Assembly: GCA_946480715.1 (NCBI GenBank)
Contig: CAMLKK010000038.1
Span: 1 to 23,524 of the forward strand
Source of the DNA: an uncultured Bacteriovorax sp.
Lineage (GTDB): Bacteria > Bdellovibrionota > Bacteriovoracia > Bacteriovoracales > Bacteriovoracaceae
Direction: 5' to 3'
Length of the DNA stretch: 23,524 nt
In this document: in pieces, positions 15,421 through 23,524 of the stretch
Layout of the letters: each line of letters opens with the position of its first letter
Numbering within the stretch: the first letter of the stretch is position 1
The notes under the pieces: generated by a model
Told to the model about the DNA's origin: nothing
The model's database searches: none
What the model saw: the letters and a program-made list of their open reading frames with translations, nothing else
Made by a program: the position numbers and the translations under genes

Positions 15421-16257
15421 ATGAAAAAAGGTTTAATACTCTCGCTGAGTTTGTTTATTACTGCGATCATTATTGATTTGTTTCTTAAAACAAAGATGAT
15501 GGATCAAGTGGGATCACATCTCAATCGCGGATTTATTTTCGGCTCGCTTCAAGATCTTCCAGCGAGTTTAACGTTAGTGACATTAACAAGCTTCGGCGGA
15601 TTTTTAGTATTTATATATCTCATTCTCATTGTCTTGCTCGCTTCCGAATTAGTTATGTTAAAAATCGGATTAGGTTTATTAACAGGCGGTATCTTAGGAA
15701 ACGTCATCGACCGCGCCCTTCACGGTGGAACTCTGGATTTCATCCCATTGAACATTCCTTCACTACCACCGATTGTTTTTAATCCTGCTGACGTCTTTCA
15801 ATGGATTGGTGCTGCTCTTATAGCCATCAATTTATTCACTAAAGAAGACTCTATCTGGTATCCGGATAACCAGCGAGGATTTTCACTTATTAACAAAAAA
15901 GAACAAATCAAATTTGCTTTGAAGTTTTCGGCCCTTTCACTTTGTACATGTTTAATAATAGGAATTTTTTCTTTTTCATATTTCACATTGACTTTACAGG
16001 CCAACATGATTGAAAGCCGTTCAACGGTCATTGCGTTTGCTATCAGTTATGTTTCCATTACTTTGTTTTTTGCAGTCGTCACCTTTTTAGCTGGTCTGGT
16101 TCTTTCTCAAAGGACTGCTGGTCCTCTCTATGCATTTGAGAAATATGTTGAAGATCTGCTAGCAGGAGAAGACAGAGAGTTAAAACTGCGTGAAGGCGAC
16201 AACTTTCGTCATTTAGAAAATGTGGCGCAAAGACTGCGCCAGCATTTAAAAAAATAA
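15421..16257 (+). CDS. Signal peptidase II (LspA)-like protein fused to a membrane-HAMP module
   Basis: The first ~140 residues match LspA, the aspartic protease that removes signal peptides from prolipoproteins: D19 in IDLFLK, N35 in LNRGFIFGSL, GGILGNVIDRALHGGTLDFI with catalytic D97, and VFNPADVFQWIG with catalytic D124, the same 27-residue spacing as in E. coli LspA. The usual length is 150-170 residues; this one has 278. The extra part is two membrane segments (about 165-190 and 203-229) with a short loop and a cytoplasmic HAMP-like domain (SQRTAGPLYAFEKYVEDLL ... REGDNFRHLENVAQRL). The ATG is four bases after the stop of a lipoprotein gene in the same operon, with no Shine-Dalgarno, so it is probably translationally coupled. 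It may process the lipoproteins encoded just upstream. Confidence 0.85.
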   Translation: MKKGLILSLSLFITAIIIDLFLKTKMMDQVGSHLNRGFIFGSLQDLPASLTLVTLTSFGGFLVFIYLILIVLLASELVMLKIGLGLLTGGILGNVIDRALHGGTLDFIPLNIPSLPPIVFNPADVFQWIGAALIAINLFTKEDSIWYPDNQRGFSLINKKEQIKFALKFSALSLCTCLIIGIFSFSYFTLTLQANMIESRSTVIAFAISYVSITLFFAVVTFLAGLVLSQRTAGPLYAFEKYVEDLLAGEDRELKLREGDNFRHLENVAQRLRQHLKK

Positions 16258-19200
16258 TTACATAATTTCGAGAACAGCTGCGTTTCTATTGATCGTTAAA
16301 ACTTTCAACGCTGATAAATACCGTTCGAAAGAATCGATGTCAGAATATTTAGAAAGTTCTTGAACGGCTTTGTGAGCAAACTCTCCGACTTCTTTCATTC
16401 CTAATAATTGATCAGCAGGTACGGACTCCCAGATGGCCTCAGCAGTCGCACGATCTTTAAGGGTTGCTGGATTGTTGATGAGTTCCTTGAAAGCTTTGTA
16501 TTCCATTTTTTGACCGGATTTACTGTAGGACACATAAAGCTTTCTCGTTAATGACTCTTCAACGCGACGGTAATCAGCAAGAACTTTTACCGCATCGGCA
16601 CCACTCTTTCTTCCCGCAAGTTCGGCAACTGAAAGTTGGAATCCTTTGAACGCACCATAAGCCGTTTCGGATTGAACATAACGTTTAAGTTTCAGAGAAC
16701 TTCTTGCCTGCGCTTTAAAAGATTCATGAACAAGTCGAGCTCTAGCTGTAAAAATTCTTCTTAATGTTTGTCCTTCGGCCATCAAACTTAAAAATGGAAT
16801 TCTTCTACCTTTATAAAAATTGAATTCCGGCATCCCTTGAACAAAAACAAAATATGGAATTTCACGTTTCTTAAGCGGAATATCAATGAATAATTCTGTT
16901 AAGTCTTCCATGTTTTTATTAATGTAAGCATTCAGCTTGCCCGGTTGGGTTCCCATCGTAGCGAGTTCTTTTTCCAGGCGAAGAATTGTAGCGGCATTTT
17001 TCGCTAATGATTCATTTCTCATTCTCAAATACCAGTCTTTCATTCCACTGTAGACTGGAATACGTCGACCGATTCGATCAACGGCATTCACTTCATTCAT
17101 CACTTTGATCGCGCGATTCAACCTTTCACCTGAATATCCTTCAATCATTCGCAACATTTCACGAGGATTGTCAGAAAAGTAGTTCGTGAGCATTTTTGAT
17201 GTTTGAGCATCAATCGCTTCTTTAGTTTCTTTAACTGTAACTTTCCCTACTTCTTTTTTTGCTGTTTTCAAGAGTGCTAACTTCGCACGCTTGATCGGAT
17301 CGATAACTTTTCCAATTTGTTTGACCATCGTATCCAGATCAATCGCACCTGAAGTATAGAGCTTTCTAATTTTTTCAATTTTAGTCGTTGCAGCTCCAAG
17401 TGTTTTACTATCAAGCCCCGCACTCTTTGAAACTGAATCAACTCCTATGAGATAACGGGCGGCCCTTACTTCTTCTTCTTGAGTTACAGATTTCGCAGCG
17501 GCTTTAAAAGAAGTTTTTCCTGTTTGTCTCATCATTGATTGTGTTGAAGCGTAAACAAGTTTTGGACCCAAACTAAGTGATCTTGTAGCAACACCAATCA
17601 AAGGAAAAATACTAATGGCCTCGAAAGCCGTCCAGGCATAACTGCGATGAACTTCATCTGAGCTTCCCGTACTTGCAAAACCTAAATCTTCCATCACTTT
17701 GACTTTTTGAACGGATAAATCAGATTCAACCTTTCTTTCAATTTCATTGGCCGTAAGTTTGACTTGAATACCTAATGATGAAAGTCCGGCAACGGCCATC
17801 ACTCCCCCGAGTGGAGCACAAATACCACCGGATAATGTTGTACATGCCCCACCGACAATGATGGCCGCCATTCCCATCACACCTGAACCAATTCCCCACC
17901 ACATGTCACGCCATTCATCGGGAGACATTTCATTTATTTTTTCCAGAACTTCAGGTGGTACGGCAGGAAGACCTGCGAGTTGATTTAATTCGTTTTGAGC
18001 CTTTGTTGTTGAATAAAAAATATTTTTAAATTCTTTTTCATTGTTCAAACTCATATTGCAAAATGTTTCCAAATGACCAAGTATTTGGAGTTTGCGGGCA
18101 TGAGCTGCTTGTCTTAAAAGGTCTTTAAAAATTGGTTTTTTATAGGAGTCGTCAAGAGCAAGGAAATTTAGCTTCAAACTAAAAGTATTATCAATACCAT
18201 TTACTTGTGAAAACTCCTCAAAAAGTTTTTGCTGTTTCACGGGATCTTTCAGCATATATAGTTTCAAAAAGAAATCTGCTATTTTTCCTTCGACCGAGGC
18301 GGAAACTTTATTAATTTCACCTTTTGTTTTTTCACTAATATTTATTCCTGAGTTCAGTGCACTCTGAGGAGTAAGTACAGTTTTGTAAGAAAGATCTTCT
18401 GCAATTTGATAAAAATCTTTATTTCCACTTCTTACACTAAATAGTTGAGCACCTTTTTGTTGAAACTCATCATAGATGGACTTCCAGACTTGTGATCTTT
18501 CTGAAGATGAAAGAATTTTTCCAGCATGGTTATAAGTTAAGGTTTTATCCAATCCTAAAACTTTTCCAGCTTCCTGCAGTTTTTGGTATTGAGTATCGAC
18601 AAGTTTGTGATCACATTGAATTTCTTTGCTGTTTGATTTAGAACCTCTGAAATCGAAAACTGGCGGCATACCAGCTTTTTGATATTCAAGCTGATCCAGG
18701 GCCACCATGTAACTCATTTTTAAACGGGCCCAAGGATTTCCAGCGGCCATTTGTTCGAGGAGAAAGTTGAGTTCGAATGGTTTAGCCTCAGCGAGATGAG
18801 ATGTATTATTTCTTAAGTTGGTCCACACATAATTAAGGAGTGGATAAACTTGTTGAAATTTGCGCTCTTCTAACCTTCTCGTAGGAATGTATTTTTCACC
18901 TGATCGGAATTCCGAAAGATAATCAGCGAGATTTTGAACTTTGTTTCCTTTCGAGCATATTTGTTTTGTTTCGCTATTGCCGCTATTTACTTGGTATTGG
19001 CAGGCGAGATCCATCGTTTGATGAATGTCACTGTACTTTGGTAAATCGCGTGATTGATGAAATGTGTCTGCCAGAACTTTTAAACTCCAGTCGCGCCAGA
19101 CAGGCGAAGAGTACATAGAAGGAAAATCGATATAGGCTTTCTTTCCTACAAATTTCTTCTTCATTTTTTCAGTGATCAGTTGAGCATAGTCTACGAGACC

Positions 19201-20613
19201 ATGCGTTTGCATGAGTTCTAGTAGATAAGGAGAGAGGTTTTGCTTACCAGGATAGATCGGTTGAGTTGAACCATCACTCAGTTTAATTTCTGCAATTTCA
19301 TCTTTTGGGTATTCACCCAACATTTTTTGAAATGTTTCACTCCCTGCATAGGTGACGACTTGTTTGCCGATTTTTCCTCTAAATTTTGATTGAGCTTCAC
19401 CAAGCTTAAAATTAACGATGGACTGAAAGTGTGTGACATCATCGAATTGCGGTGCAAGTCCTCCGTTAGAAGATGGTTTAAGGCTGACCTTCGCATTTTT
19501 ATAATTTTCGAAAGGAATCATCCCACTATAACCATCTTTTGTCGGATCTTTACTCACGTTTTCAACGTAGTAATCGAGATAGGAAATATCATCTTCTTTG
19601 TATGTAAGTCCGTGACCGGCGAGAATGTTTTCTAAGAACTGGTCTCCAGCGCCCTCTTCAAAGTTAAAGGCGAATTCAGCTGGTAAACTTCCGTTAAAAT
19701 GGGTTTGACATGAATTAGGAATTCTAACTTTTGATTTGTTTCCTAACAATGTGTCGTAGAGATAAACTTGCGACATCATCATATGCAAGGTCATCCATTT
19801 CAAGGCCGTCACATAATTACGTGATGAAGGTGCTTTAAGAAGTGTCATGACATCGTGACGAACAATTTCTGTTGGTGAAAATTGCAGCTGATGCATTCCA
19901 TTCGCAATGGGCTTAACTTCCATATAAAAGGGAGCGGCCTGCGGATTAGGTCCTTGAGTAATGAGTCCCAATTCATTTTGTTCTAACGAACTGACGAAAG
20001 CATCATTCAAAACTGGTTGCAGAGTATTGTAATACTCTTTTCCGTCTTGCTCGTTAGGGACATACGAGCGCTTAATAACAACGAGATCACGCATTGGCAT
20101 GAGAACGTTCTCAACGTAAGCAGCAAGCAAGTTCGCACGATCTTCTGTCGAATACTTTTCGTTATTAACAAGACCACTAATTGTGCGAAGGTGTGACTTC
20201 GCTTCCATATAGAAATAATCAAATTCTGGATCAATCTTTTTTTGAAAGTACGTTAATGGTTTCTTTTCTTTTTCTTCTTTGATTGTTGCTTTAACAACTC
20301 TATCGAAATAACCCTCTTTCTTAATTTTTGGGCATGACTTCTGTTCAAACTCATCACGGTTAATACTGAAATTATCTTTTGAACATGAATCTCTTTTTAC
20401 AGAGGCGAGTAATTTTTTGAAATCTTCATCGAGCTGTTCTTTACTGCATTTAGCGTCCGTTTCTGAACCCATTACTCTTGCCCGATAATCTTTTAACTGC
20501 GCCAGCAATGGATCGAAGTCGGCCGTAGAGGCGGGCCCGCGATTACCAGGTAGATTGTATGAACAAGACTCTAAAATAAGAGTCATTATAAGGAGAAGTG
20601 GTAGTGCACGCAT
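16258..20613 (-). CDS. Very large putative lipoprotein of unknown function (1451 aa)
   Basis: I do not recognise a family. The start at ATG 20613 gives a short signal peptide and lipobox-like LESC with C17; a frame extending to a TTG at 20643 would add ten residues before the signal. The mature protein is largely helical and charged, with a cysteine-rich N-terminal part (paired C in DAKCSKEQ, RDSCSKD, KSCPKI). Near residues 905-955 there is a long Gly/Ala-rich hydrophobic segment (WWGIGSGVMGMAAIIVGGAC onward) and another at about 991-1011 (AFEAISIFPLIGVATRSLSL), followed by a Lys/Arg-rich helical C-terminus. Its stop codon abuts that of the LspA-like gene with no spacer. A pore-forming or envelope-spanning role is possible but only inferred. 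Confidence 0.85.
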   Translation of the reverse strand: MRALPLLLIMTLILESCSYNLPGNRGPASTADFDPLLAQLKDYRARVMGSETDAKCSKEQLDEDFKKLLASVKRDSCSKDNFSINRDEFEQKSCPKIKKEGYFDRVVKATIKEEKEKKPLTYFQKKIDPEFDYFYMEAKSHLRTISGLVNNEKYSTEDRANLLAAYVENVLMPMRDLVVIKRSYVPNEQDGKEYYNTLQPVLNDAFVSSLEQNELGLITQGPNPQAAPFYMEVKPIANGMHQLQFSPTEIVRHDVMTLLKAPSSRNYVTALKWMTLHMMMSQVYLYDTLLGNKSKVRIPNSCQTHFNGSLPAEFAFNFEEGAGDQFLENILAGHGLTYKEDDISYLDYYVENVSKDPTKDGYSGMIPFENYKNAKVSLKPSSNGGLAPQFDDVTHFQSIVNFKLGEAQSKFRGKIGKQVVTYAGSETFQKMLGEYPKDEIAEIKLSDGSTQPIYPGKQNLSPYLLELMQTHGLVDYAQLITEKMKKKFVGKKAYIDFPSMYSSPVWRDWSLKVLADTFHQSRDLPKYSDIHQTMDLACQYQVNSGNSETKQICSKGNKVQNLADYLSEFRSGEKYIPTRRLEERKFQQVYPLLNYVWTNLRNNTSHLAEAKPFELNFLLEQMAAGNPWARLKMSYMVALDQLEYQKAGMPPVFDFRGSKSNSKEIQCDHKLVDTQYQKLQEAGKVLGLDKTLTYNHAGKILSSSERSQVWKSIYDEFQQKGAQLFSVRSGNKDFYQIAEDLSYKTVLTPQSALNSGINISEKTKGEINKVSASVEGKIADFFLKLYMLKDPVKQQKLFEEFSQVNGIDNTFSLKLNFLALDDSYKKPIFKDLLRQAAHARKLQILGHLETFCNMSLNNEKEFKNIFYSTTKAQNELNQLAGLPAVPPEVLEKINEMSPDEWRDMWWGIGSGVMGMAAIIVGGACTTLSGGICAPLGGVMAVAGLSSLGIQVKLTANEIERKVESDLSVQKVKVMEDLGFASTGSSDEVHRSYAWTAFEAISIFPLIGVATRSLSLGPKLVYASTQSMMRQTGKTSFKAAAKSVTQEEEVRAARYLIGVDSVSKSAGLDSKTLGAATTKIEKIRKLYTSGAIDLDTMVKQIGKVIDPIKRAKLALLKTAKKEVGKVTVKETKEAIDAQTSKMLTNYFSDNPREMLRMIEGYSGERLNRAIKVMNEVNAVDRIGRRIPVYSGMKDWYLRMRNESLAKNAATILRLEKELATMGTQPGKLNAYINKNMEDLTELFIDIPLKKREIPYFVFVQGMPEFNFYKGRRIPFLSLMAEGQTLRRIFTARARLVHESFKAQARSSLKLKRYVQSETAYGAFKGFQLSVAELAGRKSGADAVKVLADYRRVEESLTRKLYVSYSKSGQKMEYKAFKELINNPATLKDRATAEAIWESVPADQLLGMKEVGEFAHKAVQELSKYSDIDSFERYLSALKVLTINRNAAVLEIM

Positions 20614-20726
20614 AAGTTCTTGTAACTCCACAAAAGGGTTCAAAGACTTATCGGATTAGTCAGTTATTTTCTTTAATCTCACCATTTCCCCTAAACCTTT
20701 GAGCAAATATAGCCGACAAGATTGCT

Positions 20727-22082
20727 ATGACATTCCCTAAACCCCATTGGGTCTTCTTATTTTTCTTTGCTGTCGCTCCACTTTCAGTTGAATGGAAAGA
20801 AGTGCGTCCAATGGCCAGCCGTATTCCGGCCGATGCAAGCCCTAATGATTGCAGAACACTCGCTAGTAATCTCATGATGTCGAAAAACTATGAGATCAAC
20901 CACGAAGCAGCACTTGTTGATAAAAAATTAATTACGATTACAAATAAATTTGTCACTGTTCAACACCCACGTATGGAGTGGATGAATCGTTTAAGAAAAT
21001 CGTTGAATCAATCATTGAGAAACTGGAACAATAATCGTTATCCAGCTTTTTATCTTTTTAATGATGAAGATGTCGTTCCCCACGCCAAAAAATATTTTGA
21101 AACGCTCGAACATACTGTCACTGAACAACTGCCTCTCACCAAAGAACAGACTGAAAATAAAGCGATGGTGGAAGCATGGATCAAGTCTTATCAAGATTAT
21201 CAATCAGATGTTGATAAGCTTCTCGAAGAGAGAATCTCCCTTCAATATAATTTAAAGTTAGTTAAAAAAATAAAATTGAAAGATGAACCTCGTGACATCA
21301 AACTCATGATCAAGCGTAATGGTGTAATGACGGAAGAAATCATTACATTAAGAAAAGAAGATAAAAACTTAGGTCATCTTGAAGCCCGCTTGAAAAAAGA
21401 AATCAAAGATCTTGATGGTGCACGTTTACAGAATGGGAAAATCAAAGATCGTATCATTCGTCAGGCGATGCTAAAAGATATTCTAACAATCGTTCACCGT
21501 GAATTAGAATATGCAGTTAAAAATACTCCAGATGCCTCAGAAGCAATGGTGAAAGAATTAGAGAACTTGAATTCTTTAATCAAAACAGATGAGTTCCAGC
21601 CAACGACTTATGGTATTTATCGTGTGACGAATAAAGTATTTATGCGTGAAGTACTTTCCATGTCTAAACTAGATGTACTTTATAAAAAAGTTCAAGACCC
21701 CGTTAATTCCATCAAAGAATTATTTGTGAATTTTATTAAGAGTCGTTCAGGTCCTAAAGATCCAAACGAAGCAGAGAAAATCGGAATTTTCAAACGAGTT
21801 TATAACAAAATAACGAGCATCACACTCAAGCAAGCTGCATATGGAACAGGTGGAGCTGCGGTTCTCGCCTATGGTTTTCACCAATACTTTTGGGTAGGGC
21901 AATCACAGGAAGCTATCGAAGTTAAAATTAAAAATGAAGATGTTGAAGGTGCAAGTCTCGAGCAATTAGATCGTACGATCGAAGAGCAAACGAAAAAGAG
22001 TGAAGGTCATTCGCAAGCGATAGAGGTCACAATAGACGAGCTCACAAATGAAATTGTGAACCCGCCGTTTTTCTCTCGTTAA
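20727..22082 (+). CDS. Coiled-coil-rich envelope protein of unknown function (451 aa)
   Basis: I do not recognise a family. The N-terminus has a hydrophobic run (WVFLFFFAVAPLSV) that could be a signal peptide or anchor, without an obvious Shine-Dalgarno before the ATG. The body is highly charged and helical, with a likely coiled coil around residues 140-260 (KLLEERISLQYNLKLVKKIK, HLEARLKKEIKDLDGARLQ). A Gly/Ala-rich hydrophobic segment near residue 372 (AAYGTGGAAVLAYGFHQYFW) may be a second membrane span, followed by an acidic tail. It is divergent from the 1451-residue lipoprotein gene across a 113-bp intergenic region and may be functionally linked to it. An alternative start at M29 would lose the hydrophobic N-terminus. 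Confidence 0.75.
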   Translation: MTFPKPHWVFLFFFAVAPLSVEWKEVRPMASRIPADASPNDCRTLASNLMMSKNYEINHEAALVDKKLITITNKFVTVQHPRMEWMNRLRKSLNQSLRNWNNNRYPAFYLFNDEDVVPHAKKYFETLEHTVTEQLPLTKEQTENKAMVEAWIKSYQDYQSDVDKLLEERISLQYNLKLVKKIKLKDEPRDIKLMIKRNGVMTEEIITLRKEDKNLGHLEARLKKEIKDLDGARLQNGKIKDRIIRQAMLKDILTIVHRELEYAVKNTPDASEAMVKELENLNSLIKTDEFQPTTYGIYRVTNKVFMREVLSMSKLDVLYKKVQDPVNSIKELFVNFIKSRSGPKDPNEAEKIGIFKRVYNKITSITLKQAAYGTGGAAVLAYGFHQYFWVGQSQEAIEVKIKNEDVEGASLEQLDRTIEEQTKKSEGHSQAIEVTIDELTNEIVNPPFFSR

Positions 22083-23524
22083 TTAATTTCTTAAATCTTT
22101 TCTTAAAATTTTTCCGACGTTTGTTTTTGGCAGTTCCTTTCTAAACTCAACAAGTTTTGGAACCTTGTAATTCGTAAGTTGACCGCGACAGTGCGCAATC
22201 ACTTCTTCAGCAGTAAGTGAATCATCTTTTTTAACAATGAATAATTTAATTGCTTCTGTTGTTTTTTCATCAGGAACACCAATAGCAGCGACTTCGAAAA
22301 CTTTAGGATGTGTGGCCACAACATCTTCGATTTCATTTGGATAAACGTTGAACCCAGAAACAAGAATCATATCTTTTTTACGATCGACGATTTTAACATA
22401 GCCATCTGAGTTCATAATTCCAACATCACCTGTTTTGAAGTACCCATCTGATGTCATGACTTTTGCTGTTTCGTCATCGCGGTTCCAGTAGCCTGGCATA
22501 ACCTGCGGCCCCTTAATACAGATCTCACCTACTTCATCGATTCCAAGCGTTTTATCATTGTCATCTTTGATCACGACATCTGTTGAAGATATAGGTAGAC
22601 CTATAAATCCATTAAACTCTTTCAAGTTGAGTGGATTTACACACGCAGCAGGAGATGTTTCCGTTAAACCGTAAGCTTCAATCAAAGCTTTCCCTGTAAC
22701 CTTTTTCCATTTGTCTGCAACTGCTTTTTGAACAGCCATTCCTCCACCCAGAGAAATTTTCATATGCGAGAAATCAACAGAAGCAAAATCTGGATTGTTT
22801 AACAGACCGTTAAAGAGTGTGTTGACTCCAGTGATAACGGAAAATTTATGTTTCTTAAGTTCTTTAACAAAACCAGGCATGTCACGTGGATTTGTGATCA
22901 GTACGTTTTTGGCTCCTACAGTTGCGAAGATGAAAGAAACTGTGAGCGAGAAAATGTGATAAAGCGGTAGCGGAGAAATAACAATCTCTGACCCAATTGA
23001 AATTTGCGGTGAAAGCCACGCGCGTGCCTGACAAAGATTCGCAAGGATATTTCTGTGAGTAAGAATAGCACCTTTAGCGACACCTGTTGTTCCACCTGTG
23101 TATTGAAGGAAAGCATGATCAGTAATTTTCATTTCAGGTTTTCTAAAAGTTTTAGCATCACCCTTTTGAAGTTCTGTGACAAAATTGCGGGCCTTTGGAA
23201 GTGAATAGGCCGGAACCATTTTCTTCACTTTTTTGATGACGAAATTTACGAGCTGAGCTTTTGGGAAACCAAGCATGTCGCCAATTGAAGTTGTGAGAAC
23301 ATGCTCTACTGGCGTTCTATCCAATACGGCCTGAAGTGTACAAGCGGCGTTTTCAAAAATAACGATGGCCTTAACTCCAGCGTCTTTCAGTTGATGTTCT
23401 AATTCGCGGGCCGTGTAGAGAGGATTAACGTTGACGGCGACGAAACCACCACGAAGAATCCCGTAAAGCGCCACAGGATATTGCAGAATATTCGGCATCA
23501 TCAAGGCGACTCGATCGCCTTTTT
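22083..23524 (-). CDS. fadD: Long-chain-fatty-acid-CoA ligase, 3' part (5' end outside window)
   Basis: An ANL-superfamily adenylate-forming enzyme that activates fatty acids with ATP and CoA, feeding beta-oxidation or phospholipid synthesis. The frame is open to the right edge, and the first visible residues (KGDRVALMMPNILQYPVALY) align closely with E. coli FadD from about residue 74, so the N-terminal ~70 residues are missing. Visible motifs are the phosphate-binding loop YTGGTTGVAKGA (near base 23100), the YGLTETSP adenine-binding segment, YFKTGDVG, and the fatty-acyl signature DGYVKIVDRKKDMILVSGFN with VYPNEIEDV after it; the catalytic-lysine region KTNVGKILRKDL ends the protein. Its stop codon abuts that of the convergent gene at 22082. 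Confidence 0.95.
   Translation of the reverse strand, partial: KGDRVALMMPNILQYPVALYGILRGGFVAVNVNPLYTARELEHQLKDAGVKAIVIFENAACTLQAVLDRTPVEHVLTTSIGDMLGFPKAQLVNFVIKKVKKMVPAYSLPKARNFVTELQKGDAKTFRKPEMKITDHAFLQYTGGTTGVAKGAILTHRNILANLCQARAWLSPQISIGSEIVISPLPLYHIFSLTVSFIFATVGAKNVLITNPRDMPGFVKELKKHKFSVITGVNTLFNGLLNNPDFASVDFSHMKISLGGGMAVQKAVADKWKKVTGKALIEAYGLTETSPAACVNPLNLKEFNGFIGLPISSTDVVIKDDNDKTLGIDEVGEICIKGPQVMPGYWNRDDETAKVMTSDGYFKTGDVGIMNSDGYVKIVDRKKDMILVSGFNVYPNEIEDVVATHPKVFEVAAIGVPDEKTTEAIKLFIVKKDDSLTAEEVIAHCRGQLTNYKVPKLVEFRKELPKTNVGKILRKDLRN

Overview
The window comes from a low-GC (roughly 40 %) Gram-negative chromosome. Protein character (many signal peptides, outer-membrane barrels, lipoproteins, a Tat-dependent DUF1501 protein, CxxCH cytochromes, sparse or weak Shine-Dalgarno sites at several genes) suggests Bdellovibrionota, most likely a Bacteriovorax/Peredibacter-like relative. 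The taxonomic call is inference; no rRNA or other decisive marker is present. No tRNA, rRNA, insertion sequence, phage gene or CRISPR array was seen, and no gene-free stretch exceeds 300 bases.

Region 1 (1-4202, + strand) is housekeeping: the 3' part of leuS, then metG four bases later, an intergenic stretch rich in inverted repeats (3256-3469), an unrecognised 84-residue protein, and a GatB/YqeY-domain protein. Region 2 (4208-7064) holds a secreted endonuclease/exonuclease/phosphatase-fold enzyme on the - strand and, divergently, a secreted 309-residue protein of unknown function that ends in a strong bidirectional terminator.

Region 3 (7117-16257) is the most interesting part: two divergent operons separated by about 150 bp. 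The leftward operon encodes an outer-membrane barrel with an N-terminal CxxCH haem motif, a second barrel with a helical repeat-like N-terminus, a YceI-family periplasmic protein and a cytochrome c lipoprotein, with overlapping or touching ends. The rightward operon encodes a CxxCH protein that seems to start at an ATT codon, a small lipoprotein-like protein, a Tat-exported DUF1501 protein, a lipoprotein with two duplicated CxxCH modules around a carbohydrate-binding-like region, and a signal peptidase II (LspA) homologue fused to a membrane-HAMP module. Together they look like one cell-envelope haem/electron-transfer or surface-processing system carrying its own lipoprotein-processing enzyme; the substrate is unknown.

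Region 4 (16258-23524) has a 1451-residue lipoprotein of unknown function with internal Gly/Ala-rich hydrophobic segments, a divergent coiled-coil-rich envelope protein, and the 3' part of a FadD-type long-chain acyl-CoA ligase that runs off the right edge. Two convergent gene pairs (16257/16258 and 22082/22083) abut with no spacer and share the hexamer TAATTA as back-to-back stop codons.
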